DNA from: Endozoicomonas sp965208385
Lineage (GTDB): Bacteria > Pseudomonadota > Gammaproteobacteria > Pseudomonadales > Endozoicomonadaceae
DNA length: 64,000 bases
Reading direction: 5' to 3'
Assembly (NCBI GenBank): GCA_965208385.1
Contig: CBDBOO010000008.1
Span: 1-64,000, forward strand
Under the pieces are notes generated by a model that was not told where the DNA came from, did no database searches, and saw nothing but the letters and a program-made list of their open reading frames with translations. The translations under genes and the position numbers were made by a program. Numbering within the stretch: position 1 is the stretch's first letter; every line of letters starts with the position of its first letter. Shown here piece by piece: positions 37,215 through 46,165 of the stretch.

Positions 37215-38087
37215 TTACCAACCGGTAACTTCTTTCAGAGCCTGACCGATATCTGCCAGACTACGAACAGTCTTAACACCGGCTTCCTCAAGTGCAGCAA
37301 ACTTTTCATCCGCAGTTCCCTTGCCGCCTGAAATAATCGCACCCGCATGGCCCATGCGTTTTCCTGGAGGTGCTGTAACACCGGCAATATAGGATACAAC
37401 AGGCTTGGTTACATTCTCTTTAATGAAAGCAGCCGCTTCTTCTTCGGCAGTTCCACCAATTTCACCAATCATTACGATAGCTTCAGTTTTGTCGTCTTTC
37501 TCGAACATTTCGAGAATATCGATGAAGTTGGAACCCGGAATCGGATCACCACCAATGCCAACACAGGTTGACTGACCGAAACCATAATCGGTGGTCTGCT
37601 TGACTGCTTCATAGGTCAGTGTGCCCGAGCGGGACACAATTCCAACTTTACCCGGCAGATGAATGTGGCCCGGCATTATACCGATTTTACATTCGCCTGG
37701 AGTGATAACGCCCGGACAGTTAGGTCCAATCAAGCGAACACCCAGTTCGTCACACTTGACCTTACATTCCAGCATATCCAATGTTGGAATACCTTCAGTA
37801 ATACAGACAATCAGCTTGATACCTGAATTGGCGGCTTCCAGAATAGAGTCTTTACAAAAAGGTGCAGGTACATAGATAACAGAAGCCTCAGCGCCTGTTT
37901 CAGCAACGGCTTCGGCAACCGTATTGAAAACCGGCAGTCCCAGATGAATCTGGCCGCCCTTACCTGGTGTTACACCACCCACCATCTGGGTACCATAAGC
38001 AATGGCCTGTTCAGAGTGAAACGTACCCTGACCACCAGTGAATCCCTGACAGATTACTTTTGTTTCTTTGTTAATCAGAATGCTCAT
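37215..38087 (-). CDS. sucD: Succinyl-CoA synthetase alpha subunit
   Basis: A 290-residue subunit (E. coli 289). It converts succinyl-CoA, phosphate and nucleoside diphosphate to succinate, CoA and NTP with SucC. Visible are the N-terminal CoA-binding segment (VICQGFTGGQGTFHSEQAIA), IGPNCPGVITPGE, GIVSRSGTLTYEA, and the active-site histidine context GKRMGHAGAIISGGKGTA. The start overlaps the sucC stop by one base (TAATG), so translation is coupled. It is the last gene of the sdh-suc cluster and is followed by a strong terminator. Confidence 0.98.
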   Translation of the reverse strand: MSILINKETKVICQGFTGGQGTFHSEQAIAYGTQMVGGVTPGKGGQIHLGLPVFNTVAEAVAETGAEASVIYVPAPFCKDSILEAANSGIKLIVCITEGIPTLDMLECKVKCDELGVRLIGPNCPGVITPGECKIGIMPGHIHLPGKVGIVSRSGTLTYEAVKQTTDYGFGQSTCVGIGGDPIPGSNFIDILEMFEKDDKTEAIVMIGEIGGTAEEEAAAFIKENVTKPVVSYIAGVTAPPGKRMGHAGAIISGGKGTADEKFAALEEAGVKTVRSLADIGQALKEVTGW

Positions 38088-39253
38088 TATTTGCCCTCCG
38101 CTGCTTTTACGACCTGTTGAGCAGCATCTGTAAGGCTCGTTGCAGCAATGATATCCAAGCCGCTTTCTGCCAGAGTTTTTGCACCCAGTTCTGCATTATT
38201 ACCTTCCAGTCTGACGACCACAGGCACTTCCACGCCTACTTCCTTAACGGCACCGATAATCCCTTCAGCAATAAGATCACAACGGACAATGCCACCGAAA
38301 ATATTGACCAGTACAGCCTGAACACTGTCGTCAGAAAGAATAATTTTGAAGGCTTCAGTAACTCGTTCTTTGGTGGCACCACCACCTACATCCAGAAAGT
38401 TCGCCGGAGCTCCACCGTGCAGTTTAACGATATCCATGGTACCCATGGCCAGACCAGCACCATTCACCATGCAGCCAATATTGCCATCCAGAGCCACATA
38501 ATTTAATTCCCATTGTGCCGCATGAGCTTCACGGGCATCTTCCTGAGAAGGATCGTGCATTGTTTTCAGGCTGGGCTGACGATAAAGGGCGTTACTGTCG
38601 ATATTAAGTTTGGCATCAAGACAGTGCAGATCACCCTGTTCGGTGATAACCAGAGGGTTGATTTCCAGCAGGGCCAGATCATAGTCCTGAAACAGTTTTG
38701 CCAATCCCAAAAATATTTTTGTGAATTGCTTAATCTGTTTGTCTTTCAACCCAAGTTTGAAAGCCAGTTCACGAGCCTGATAAGGTTGAGCACCCGCCAG
38801 AGGGTCAATCACTGCTCTTAGAATTTTCTCAGGTGTTTCTTCTGCAACTTTTTCAATTTCCACACCGCCCTCGGTAGAGGCCATGAAGACAATTTTTCGG
38901 GTTGAGCGGTCAACCACAGCACCCAGATACAACTCCTGATCTATATCAGTACAGCTTTCCACAAGGATTTTACTGACCGGCTGACCTTTTTCATCTGTCT
39001 GATAAGTAACAAGGTTTTTACCTAACCATTGCTCGGCAAAAGCTCGAATTTCTTCCTTGCTCTTGACCAGTTTTACACCACCTGCCTTGCCTCGACCACC
39101 AGCGTGCACTTGAGCCTTAACAACCCAGGTATCACCACCAATTTCATCTGCAGCTGCGGCTGCCTGCTCTGGTGTATCTGCTGCAATTCCATGAGAAACC
39201 GGCAGCCCATATTGAGCAAACAACTGCTTGCCTTGGTACTCGTGAAGATTCAT
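38087..39253 (-). CDS. sucC: Succinyl-CoA synthetase beta subunit
   Basis: A 388-residue subunit, the E. coli length. The N-terminus MNLHEYQGKQLFAQYGLPV is typical, followed by the ATP-grasp domain (WVVKAQVHAGGRGKAGGVKL) that binds the nucleotide. The C-terminal part (GGIVRCDLIAEGIIGAVKE and RLEGNNAELGAKTLAESG) contacts SucD and CoA. It follows lpdA after 121 bp. A small hairpin in that gap (CCGCA-TCC-TGCGG) might allow a partial stop between lpdA and sucCD. Confidence 0.98.
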   Translation of the reverse strand: MNLHEYQGKQLFAQYGLPVSHGIAADTPEQAAAAADEIGGDTWVVKAQVHAGGRGKAGGVKLVKSKEEIRAFAEQWLGKNLVTYQTDEKGQPVSKILVESCTDIDQELYLGAVVDRSTRKIVFMASTEGGVEIEKVAEETPEKILRAVIDPLAGAQPYQARELAFKLGLKDKQIKQFTKIFLGLAKLFQDYDLALLEINPLVITEQGDLHCLDAKLNIDSNALYRQPSLKTMHDPSQEDAREAHAAQWELNYVALDGNIGCMVNGAGLAMGTMDIVKLHGGAPANFLDVGGGATKERVTEAFKIILSDDSVQAVLVNIFGGIVRCDLIAEGIIGAVKEVGVEVPVVVRLEGNNAELGAKTLAESGLDIIAATSLTDAAQQVVKAAEGK

Positions 39254-39374
39254 TCTGACGCTGCCCTCTTTGTATGAGAGTTATATGAGTTGTTTTTAAA
39301 ATTGTCGCCAAACAACATCCATGTAGAAAAACTGTAAAGGCAAGCCCGCATCCTGCGGACTTCCATAAAGATTG

Positions 39375-40817
39375 TTACTTGCGACGCTTCCGGTTTGCAA
39401 TATGAATTGCATGCCCATCCACAGCCAGCACCGCTTCATGCAGCGCTTCACTCAATGTAGGGTGTGAGAAAATAGTCAACGCCAGATCTTCAGTACTGGC
39501 CGCAAATTCCATGGCGATAACACCCTGCTGCACCAGTTCGGCAGCACTTGGACCAACGACATGAACACCGAGAATCCGATCCGATGCTTTGTCAGCAATG
39601 ACCTTGACCAGGCCTTCGGTTTCATTTGCAGCTAAAGCACGACCACTGGCTGCAAACGGGAATGTACCCATTTTGTACTCTTCACCGGTTGCTTTCACTT
39701 CTTCCTCAGTTTTACCGACCCAGGCTATTTCCGGGTGAGTATAAATAACCGATGGAATCAGGTCATAATTCATTTGAGCTTTATGGCCAGCGATAATATC
39801 TGCAACCATAATACCCTCTTCACTGCCTTTATGAGCCAGCATCGGGCCACGCACTACGTCGCCTACCGCATAAACACCAGGCACATCTGTTACACAGTGT
39901 TCATCAACAAAAATAAAGCCACGCTCATCCAGATTTACACCCGAATCAGCAGCCAGTAAATTTTCGGTATAAGGTCGACGACCAACAGCAACTATCAACT
40001 TGTCAAAGGTCAGCTTGTGATCTTCGCCATTAACGTCCTGATAAGTCACTTCGACTTCCTGACCATTGACAACAGAATCAGTAACCCGAGCGCCAAGACG
40101 AACATCCAGTCCCTGTTTTTTGATGATTTTCATGGATTCTTTGGCAATCTGCTGATCTGCAGCTGACAAAAAGCTTTCCATGGCTTCAAGCACCACGACT
40201 TCAGATCCCAAACGTCCCCAGACACTACCCAGCTCCAAACCGATAACACCCGCGCCGATTACACCCAGACGCTTAGGCACTTCCTGAAATTCCAGGGCAC
40301 CCGTTGAATCAACAATAACACCCTCAGTTAATGGTGTGGGTGGAATTTCAATAGGGCGTGACCCGGTAGCAATAACAACATTCTCAGATTGAATAGTTTC
40401 AACCGAACCATCGTTTTTTGTCAGCTCGATCTGCTTTCCTGCCAGTACCTTACCTGTACCTTCCAGCAGAGTAACACCATTCGCTTTAAACAGACCCGTA
40501 ACACCGGTCGTTAACTGGTTAACAATTTTATCCTTACGGGCAACCATAGCAGGCACGTCCATCTCAACACCGCTGTGTTTGATACCGTGCTTGGCAAAAT
40601 CCTTCTGAGCTTCAACATATTTATGAGAGCTGTCCAGAAGGGCCTTGGATGGAATGCAGCCAACGTTAAGGCAGGTACCACCCAGCTTGGCCTTGCCTTT
40701 TTCATCAGACCATTTCTCGATACAGGCAGTTTTCAACCCCAGCTGGGCCGCACGAATTGCACAGACATAGCCTGCCGGGCCGGCACCAATAACTACCACG
40801 TCGAACTGATTTGCCAT
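39375..40817 (-). CDS. lpdA: Dihydrolipoyl dehydrogenase (E3)
   Basis: A 480-residue flavoprotein that reoxidises dihydrolipoamide of the 2-oxoglutarate dehydrogenase complex. It has the FAD-binding GAGPAGYVCAIRAAQLGL, the redox-active disulfide GGTCLNVGCIPSK, an NAD-binding GAGVIGLELGSVWGRLG, and the C-terminal HPTLSEALHEAVLAVDG with the catalytic His. The start at MANQFDVV (40817) is preceded by GGAAG at a good distance and gives the usual length; a TTG 18 bases upstream is less likely. Its place between sucB and sucC matches the Pseudomonas lpdG arrangement. Confidence 0.97.
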   Translation of the reverse strand: MANQFDVVVIGAGPAGYVCAIRAAQLGLKTACIEKWSDEKGKAKLGGTCLNVGCIPSKALLDSSHKYVEAQKDFAKHGIKHSGVEMDVPAMVARKDKIVNQLTTGVTGLFKANGVTLLEGTGKVLAGKQIELTKNDGSVETIQSENVVIATGSRPIEIPPTPLTEGVIVDSTGALEFQEVPKRLGVIGAGVIGLELGSVWGRLGSEVVVLEAMESFLSAADQQIAKESMKIIKKQGLDVRLGARVTDSVVNGQEVEVTYQDVNGEDHKLTFDKLIVAVGRRPYTENLLAADSGVNLDERGFIFVDEHCVTDVPGVYAVGDVVRGPMLAHKGSEEGIMVADIIAGHKAQMNYDLIPSVIYTHPEIAWVGKTEEEVKATGEEYKMGTFPFAASGRALAANETEGLVKVIADKASDRILGVHVVGPSAAELVQQGVIAMEFAASTEDLALTIFSHPTLSEALHEAVLAVDGHAIHIANRKRRK

Positions 40818-40880
40818 ATATTTTCTTCCAAACAATAGTTAAATGACAGCCCATAAAGGCTGCCTTTCAAACGAAATGAC

Positions 40881-42110
40881 TCAGACTTCCAATAGAATTC
40901 TTGCAGGATCTTCCAGTAAATCTTTCACCGTTACAAGGAAAGTTACTGCTTCCTTACCATCCAGAAGGCGGTGGTCGTACGACAGAGCTAAATACATCAT
41001 GGGCAGGATTTCCACTTTGCCATTTACGGCCATCGGGCGCTCCTGAATTTTATGCATACCCAGAATGGCTGATTGCGGTGGATTCAGAATCGGTGTTGAT
41101 AATAAAGACCCGAAAACACCACCATTGGAGATAGTAAATGTACCACCAGTCATTTCGTCGATGCCGAGCTTACCATCCTTTGCTTTAACACCATACTCCC
41201 GAATCTTTGATTCGATGTCAGCAAGATTCATATGCTCAGTGTTTCTCAGAACCGGTACAACCAGACCCCGGTCACTGGAAACAGCAACACCGATATCCTG
41301 ATAGCCGTGATAGACAATATCACTACCATCAATCGAGGCATTGACAGCCGGATGCCTTCTCAGAGCTTCTACACAGGCTTTTACAAAAAATGACATGAAG
41401 CCAAGCCGTGTGCCATGACGTTTCTCAAACAGATCCTTGTACTGGGCTCGCAGCTCCATCACAGGTTTCATATTAATTTCATTGAAAGTAGTCAGCATAG
41501 CTGCATTCTGCTGAGCTTCAACAAGGCGCTGAGCAACACGGGCACGAAGACGGGTCATCGGCACTCGTTTCTCAACCCTGTCGCCATCAAAAACCGGCGA
41601 TGTGGATTCAACCCTGGTCGCAGGCGCAGCTGCAACGACAGGAGCCGCCACAGGTACTGAAGCTGGCTGATCTTTGTGACGCATCACATCTTCTTTGGTG
41701 ACTCGTCCACCTTTTCCTGTACCTTCGATAGTGGTTGGGTCTATACCATTTTCATCCGCTATTCGACGAGCAGCAGGGCTGAGAATAGGGTCATCATTGG
41801 TAACAACTGTTGTACCTGTTGCTGGCTGTGACGACTGGACAACAGCTGCAGATGCAGATGCAGATGCCGTAGCACCTGCTTCAAAACGGGCAATAACCTC
41901 ATTACTCAGAATAACATCGCCCTCAGCCTTGAGGACTTCACTGAGCACGCCATCGACTGGAGCCACAACCTCCAGAACGACTTTGTCAGTCTCGATATCA
42001 ACCAGTAATTCATCACGACTGCAAGCCTCTCCGGCTTGCTTGTGCCATGTAGCAATAGTACCGTCAGCTACGGACTCGGGAAATGTAGGTGCTTTGATTT
42101 CAGTGGCCAT
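40881..42110 (-). CDS. sucB: 2-oxoglutarate dehydrogenase E2 (dihydrolipoyl succinyltransferase)
   Basis: A 409-residue E2 core. One lipoyl domain (residues 1-75, lipoylated Lys in LVDIETDKVVLEV), an Ala/Ser-rich linker, a peripheral subunit-binding domain (LSPAARRIADENGIDPTTIE), a second Pro/Ala linker, and the catalytic domain with FFVKACVEALRRHPAVNASI and the DHRLLDGKEAVTFL His motif. It transfers succinyl groups to CoA. AAGGA lies six bases before the ATG. It follows sucA after 141 bp. Confidence 0.98.
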   Translation of the reverse strand: MATEIKAPTFPESVADGTIATWHKQAGEACSRDELLVDIETDKVVLEVVAPVDGVLSEVLKAEGDVILSNEVIARFEAGATASASASAAVVQSSQPATGTTVVTNDDPILSPAARRIADENGIDPTTIEGTGKGGRVTKEDVMRHKDQPASVPVAAPVVAAAPATRVESTSPVFDGDRVEKRVPMTRLRARVAQRLVEAQQNAAMLTTFNEINMKPVMELRAQYKDLFEKRHGTRLGFMSFFVKACVEALRRHPAVNASIDGSDIVYHGYQDIGVAVSSDRGLVVPVLRNTEHMNLADIESKIREYGVKAKDGKLGIDEMTGGTFTISNGGVFGSLLSTPILNPPQSAILGMHKIQERPMAVNGKVEILPMMYLALSYDHRLLDGKEAVTFLVTVKDLLEDPARILLEV

Positions 42111-42251
42111 TATTGATCCTTTAGCGTCGTTGCCCCTGTGAGCCTCTGTCGCTTTAACGAAGCAATGAAGAACGTTTCACCTTCACTGACTTCGCCGGTT
42201 TAATCGTTTACCGTTCTTACCAGGTAAAAACGGTAACTTCTTTTTTACACA

Positions 42252-45089
42252 TCATTCAATTGTGAATGCATCACTCACAAGTTTCTGCTGTTCTGCTACG
42301 TGAATTGACATATATCCACAGGCTGGAGCAGCTGAGGCACTGCGTCCGGCATATTGAAGATGTAAATTCTTGTTTTCATGCTCTCCCACAGACCGCCGCA
42401 TATGGTGTTGACTGCTGTACCATGCACCCTGATTCATAGGTTCTTCCTGGCACCATACAACAATTTCCAGATTAGGGTACTGACTGATCTGTTCATCCAG
42501 ATCATCCTGCGGGAATGGATACAACTGCTCGATACGGATGACTACCGCATCATCCAACTCATCAGACCTCTTCTTTGCCAGTAGATCGTAGTAGACCTTT
42601 CCTGAACAGAGAATCAATCGTCTCACAGCTTTCGGATCGTGCTCATCAATTTCTGGAAGCACAGTCTGGAAGCTTCCATCAGCCAGCTCTTCAAGAGTGG
42701 ATGTTGCCAGTTTATGGCGTAACAGGCTCTTAGGTGTGAAGACAATCAGAGGCTTTCGCAATGGCCGCAACATCTGGCGTCGTAGCATATGAAAAATCTG
42801 GGCAGGTGTTGTCGGCACACACACCTGGATATTGTGCTCAGCACACAGCTGAAGATAGCGTTCCAGTCGAGCGGATGAATGCTCAGGCCCCTGCCCTTCA
42901 TAACCATGAGGTAACAACATCGTCAAGCCACAAAGCCTGCCCCATTTGTGCTCACCACTGGTAATAAACTGGTCAATAACCACCTGACAACCGTTGGCAA
43001 AATCACCAAACTGGGCTTCCCAGATAACCAGGGTATTTGGTGTTGTAGTGGCATAGCCATACTCAAAAGCCAAAACCGCTTCTTCTGAAAGCAGAGAATC
43101 CCAAAGTTCAAATTTAGGCTGATCTTCTTCCAGACAGGCTAATGGCACCAGAGCCGAACCATCTTTCTGATTATGCAGAACGGCATGACGGTGTGAGAAA
43201 GTACCGCGTCCAACATCCTGTCCGGTTAAACGTACATTACTGCCTTCTTTTAACAGGGTTGCATAAGCTAAAGTTTCAGCACATCCCCAGTTTATAGGCA
43301 GCGCACCGGCGGCCATTTTACGGCGATCGTCCAGGATTTTTCCAACCTGGCGCTGAACAACAAACCCTTCTGGCACTTCACAAAGTTTCTGCCCGAGTTC
43401 CTGCAATGTGCTCAAGGCAACACGGGTATCATGACGCGCTGTCCATTCGTGACCAATATGAGGCGTCCAGTCAACAAATAGCTCTTTGTTAGGCTCTTTC
43501 ACCAGTGATTTAACAACATGATCGCCATTATCAAGGGCATCACGATAACTATTCACCAAACCCTTATCATCCGTTTCGCTGATCACTGCTTTTGTCAGCA
43601 GGCTGGCAGCGTACAGATCACGCGTAGTGGTGTGCCCCTTAATTGTCTGATACATCATTGGTTGGGTGCCAGACGGCTCATCCGCTTCGTTATGGCCACG
43701 ACGGCGATAACAGACCAGATCAACAACCACATCCTTCCGGAACTCCATGCGGTAATCCAGAGCCAGTTTGGTTGCAAACTGAACCGCCTCGGGATCATCA
43801 CCGTTGACATGAAGAATGGGCGCACCCACCATTTTAGCTACATCAGTACAATATTCGGTAGAACGGGCATCTTCACGGCGACTGGTAGTAAAGCCGACCT
43901 GGTTATTGATAATGACATGCATCGTTCCCCCGGTTTTATAGGCCCGGGTCTGAGACATCTGCAAGGTTTCCATAACCACACCCTGGCCAGCAAAAGCTGC
44001 ATCGCCATGAATGGAGACAGGCACTACATGGGCACCGGTTTTGTCTTCCCGGCGATCCTGCCGGGCTCTCACAGAACCTTCTACAACAGGTGCAACAATT
44101 TCCAGATGAGACGGATTAAAGGCCAGAGCCAGGTGAACTTCCCCACCCGGTGTCATAACGTTGGATGAAAAGCCCTGATGGTACTTAACATCACCGGAAC
44201 CATGCTCTGCCAGCTTCCTTCCTTCAAACTCATCAAAGAGTTCAGATGGATTTTTACCCAGAATATTAACCAGTACATTCAGACGACCACGGTGAGCCAT
44301 GCCTATGACAAGCTCTTTAGCTCCGTAAGAGCCCGAACGTTGAATAATTTCATCCAGCATGGGAATAAGTGCTTCCCCACCCTCAAGACCAAATCGTTTG
44401 GTACCCGGGTACTTTGTACCCAGGTATTTTTCCAATCCTTCAGCCGCTGTTAATCGCTCAAGAATATGCAACTGGGCATCCACACCGACATCCGGACGAC
44501 CGCGAACACTTTCCATACGACTTTGAAACCAGCGGCGTTCTTCTGTATTAACAATGTGCATATATTCAACGCCTATGGCGCCACAATATGTAGCCTGCAG
44601 AGAATCTACAATATCACGAAGAGTTGCGTGATCCTTGCCAATAAACAGAGTGGAACACTGAAATTCTGTATCGAGGTCAGCTGCAGAGAGCCCATGATAC
44701 TCCAGGCTCAAATCAGGGAATTTTTCTCTCTCCAAAATACCCAAAGGGTCAATTTTCGCCTGCTGATGTCCACGAATCCGGAACGCACTGACCAGCCTGA
44801 GAACCTGAACCTGCTTGCGCTCATGATCACTGGATACACTTGCTGTAGGTATAGGTCTGGAGGCTTGACGCTGACGCGCCATGAGAATGAAATTTTCCTG
44901 GATCGTGGAATGCGGAACATCGGGGCTGCCGCTATTGACCTGGGGGAGCTTTTCAAAATAGCCACGCCACTGCAATTCAACGCTGTTCGGGTCGCGCAGA
45001 TACAGCTCGTATAACTCTTCGACGTATGCAGCATTCCCCCCGGCAATGTGAGACGAACTCCACATCCGCTGCATGACACCTTCTTGCAT
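42252..45089 (-). CDS. sucA: 2-oxoglutarate dehydrogenase E1 component
   Basis: A 945-residue thiamine-diphosphate enzyme (E. coli 933) that decarboxylates 2-oxoglutarate. The N-terminal arm is AYVEELYELYLRDPNSVELQ. Substrate and ThDP motifs include KRFGLEGGEALIPMLDEI, IGMAHRGRLNVLVNILGK and the ThDP-binding GDAAFAGQGVVMETL. The C-terminal domain has GQDVGRGTFSHRHAVLH and HGYEGQGPEHSSARLERYLQ. The ATG has CAGGGG nine bases upstream; an internal ATG five codons later (MQRMWSS) is an alternative. No promoter of consensus quality was seen in the 359 bp before it. Confidence 0.98.
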   Translation of the reverse strand: MQEGVMQRMWSSSHIAGGNAAYVEELYELYLRDPNSVELQWRGYFEKLPQVNSGSPDVPHSTIQENFILMARQRQASRPIPTASVSSDHERKQVQVLRLVSAFRIRGHQQAKIDPLGILEREKFPDLSLEYHGLSAADLDTEFQCSTLFIGKDHATLRDIVDSLQATYCGAIGVEYMHIVNTEERRWFQSRMESVRGRPDVGVDAQLHILERLTAAEGLEKYLGTKYPGTKRFGLEGGEALIPMLDEIIQRSGSYGAKELVIGMAHRGRLNVLVNILGKNPSELFDEFEGRKLAEHGSGDVKYHQGFSSNVMTPGGEVHLALAFNPSHLEIVAPVVEGSVRARQDRREDKTGAHVVPVSIHGDAAFAGQGVVMETLQMSQTRAYKTGGTMHVIINNQVGFTTSRREDARSTEYCTDVAKMVGAPILHVNGDDPEAVQFATKLALDYRMEFRKDVVVDLVCYRRRGHNEADEPSGTQPMMYQTIKGHTTTRDLYAASLLTKAVISETDDKGLVNSYRDALDNGDHVVKSLVKEPNKELFVDWTPHIGHEWTARHDTRVALSTLQELGQKLCEVPEGFVVQRQVGKILDDRRKMAAGALPINWGCAETLAYATLLKEGSNVRLTGQDVGRGTFSHRHAVLHNQKDGSALVPLACLEEDQPKFELWDSLLSEEAVLAFEYGYATTTPNTLVIWEAQFGDFANGCQVVIDQFITSGEHKWGRLCGLTMLLPHGYEGQGPEHSSARLERYLQLCAEHNIQVCVPTTPAQIFHMLRRQMLRPLRKPLIVFTPKSLLRHKLATSTLEELADGSFQTVLPEIDEHDPKAVRRLILCSGKVYYDLLAKKRSDELDDAVVIRIEQLYPFPQDDLDEQISQYPNLEIVVWCQEEPMNQGAWYSSQHHMRRSVGEHENKNLHLQYAGRSASAAPACGYMSIHVAEQQKLVSDAFTIE

Positions 45090-45448
45090 GGTCAGTACCC
45101 CTGAGTATGGGGCGTTTTCTGAAGTGAGACCTGTTTCCGATCCGTGTTCACAATATTATGAACTGAATCTGACAGCTGCTGAAAGTGGTTTTGATAGCCT
45201 TACTTTCCGCACGCCCCCTACAGATAGAATCGGGTGTCTCCCGATTGCCCCTGCTGTTCAACCCGTCACTCTTCACGATTTATCCGGTTAAGAGTTCCGG
45301 TCATGATTTTGTGACAATTAAAACCATCAAGCATATATAGCATAAGACTTGATAGCATTCACAGTTATAAAGAATCTAACAACGAAGCAAACCAGTGATT
45401 GAAACTCAAGCTGAGTTTCAGGCACTGAATGCTTCGGTAAAACTGATA
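45090..45448 (-). other. Gap between sdhB and sucA with a hairpin
   Basis: No gene. A perfect 9-bp inverted repeat (TGAAACTCA-AGC-TGAGTTTCA, 45400-45420) sits 29 bp past the sdhB stop but lacks a T-run, so it is more likely an mRNA-stabilising or attenuating hairpin than a full terminator. AT-rich sequence around 45320-45350 could host a separate suc promoter, but no clear -35/-10 pair was found. Confidence 0.5.
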
Positions 45449-46153
45449 TCAGGTTGCACTCTTGAAGAGCATCTGCCTGATATGACCGATTGCCCTGGTA
45501 GGATTTAACCCTTTAGGACAAACGCTTACGCAATTCATAATACCCCTGCAGCGGAAAACACTGAAAGGGTCATCCAGATCAGCCAGTCGTTCTTCTGTAG
45601 CCGTATCCCTGCTGTCTGCCAGGAAACGATAGGCCTGCAGCAAACCGGATGGACCGACAAACTTATCCGGATTCCACCAGAACGAAGGACAGGCCGCTGA
45701 ACAGCATGCACAGAGAATACACTCATACAGACCATCCAACTTCTCCCGGTCTTCAGGAGACTGGAGTCGTTCAATAGCCGGTGCAGGCTCATCATTAATC
45801 AGATATGGCCTAATCTTTTCATACTGCTTATAAAAAAGACTCAAATCAACCACGAGATCACGAATTACAGGCAGACCAGGCAACGGACGAATAACCAGTT
45901 TATTACCTTTAGCTGCTTCAGAAAGCGGCGTCACACAGGCAAGACCATTGGTACCACCAATACTGACACCATCTGAGCCGCAAACGCCTTCACGACATGA
46001 ACGACGGTACACAAGAGTTGAATCCTGTTCTTTAAGCAAGTTCAGGACATCCAGAACCATCAAATCCTTGCCAGCCGGAATCTCGATACTGAAGTCCTGC
46101 ATATAGGGCTTCTTATCGGTTTCCGGATTATAGCGATAAACACTTACCTTCAT
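45449..46153 (-). CDS. sdhB: Succinate dehydrogenase iron-sulfur subunit
   Basis: A 234-residue subunit carrying three clusters. [2Fe-2S] ligands are in RRSCREGVCGSDGVSI and GLAC. The [4Fe-4S] and [3Fe-4S] ligands are in CILCACCSAACPSFWW and CRGIMNCVSVCPKGLNPT. It passes electrons from SdhA flavin to quinone at the SdhC/SdhD anchor on the cytoplasmic membrane face. It follows sdhA after 12 bp. Length is normal (E. coli 238). Confidence 0.98.
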   Translation of the reverse strand: MKVSVYRYNPETDKKPYMQDFSIEIPAGKDLMVLDVLNLLKEQDSTLVYRRSCREGVCGSDGVSIGGTNGLACVTPLSEAAKGNKLVIRPLPGLPVIRDLVVDLSLFYKQYEKIRPYLINDEPAPAIERLQSPEDREKLDGLYECILCACCSAACPSFWWNPDKFVGPSGLLQAYRFLADSRDTATEERLADLDDPFSVFRCRGIMNCVSVCPKGLNPTRAIGHIRQMLFKSAT

Positions 46154-46165
46154 TATCCTTCCCCC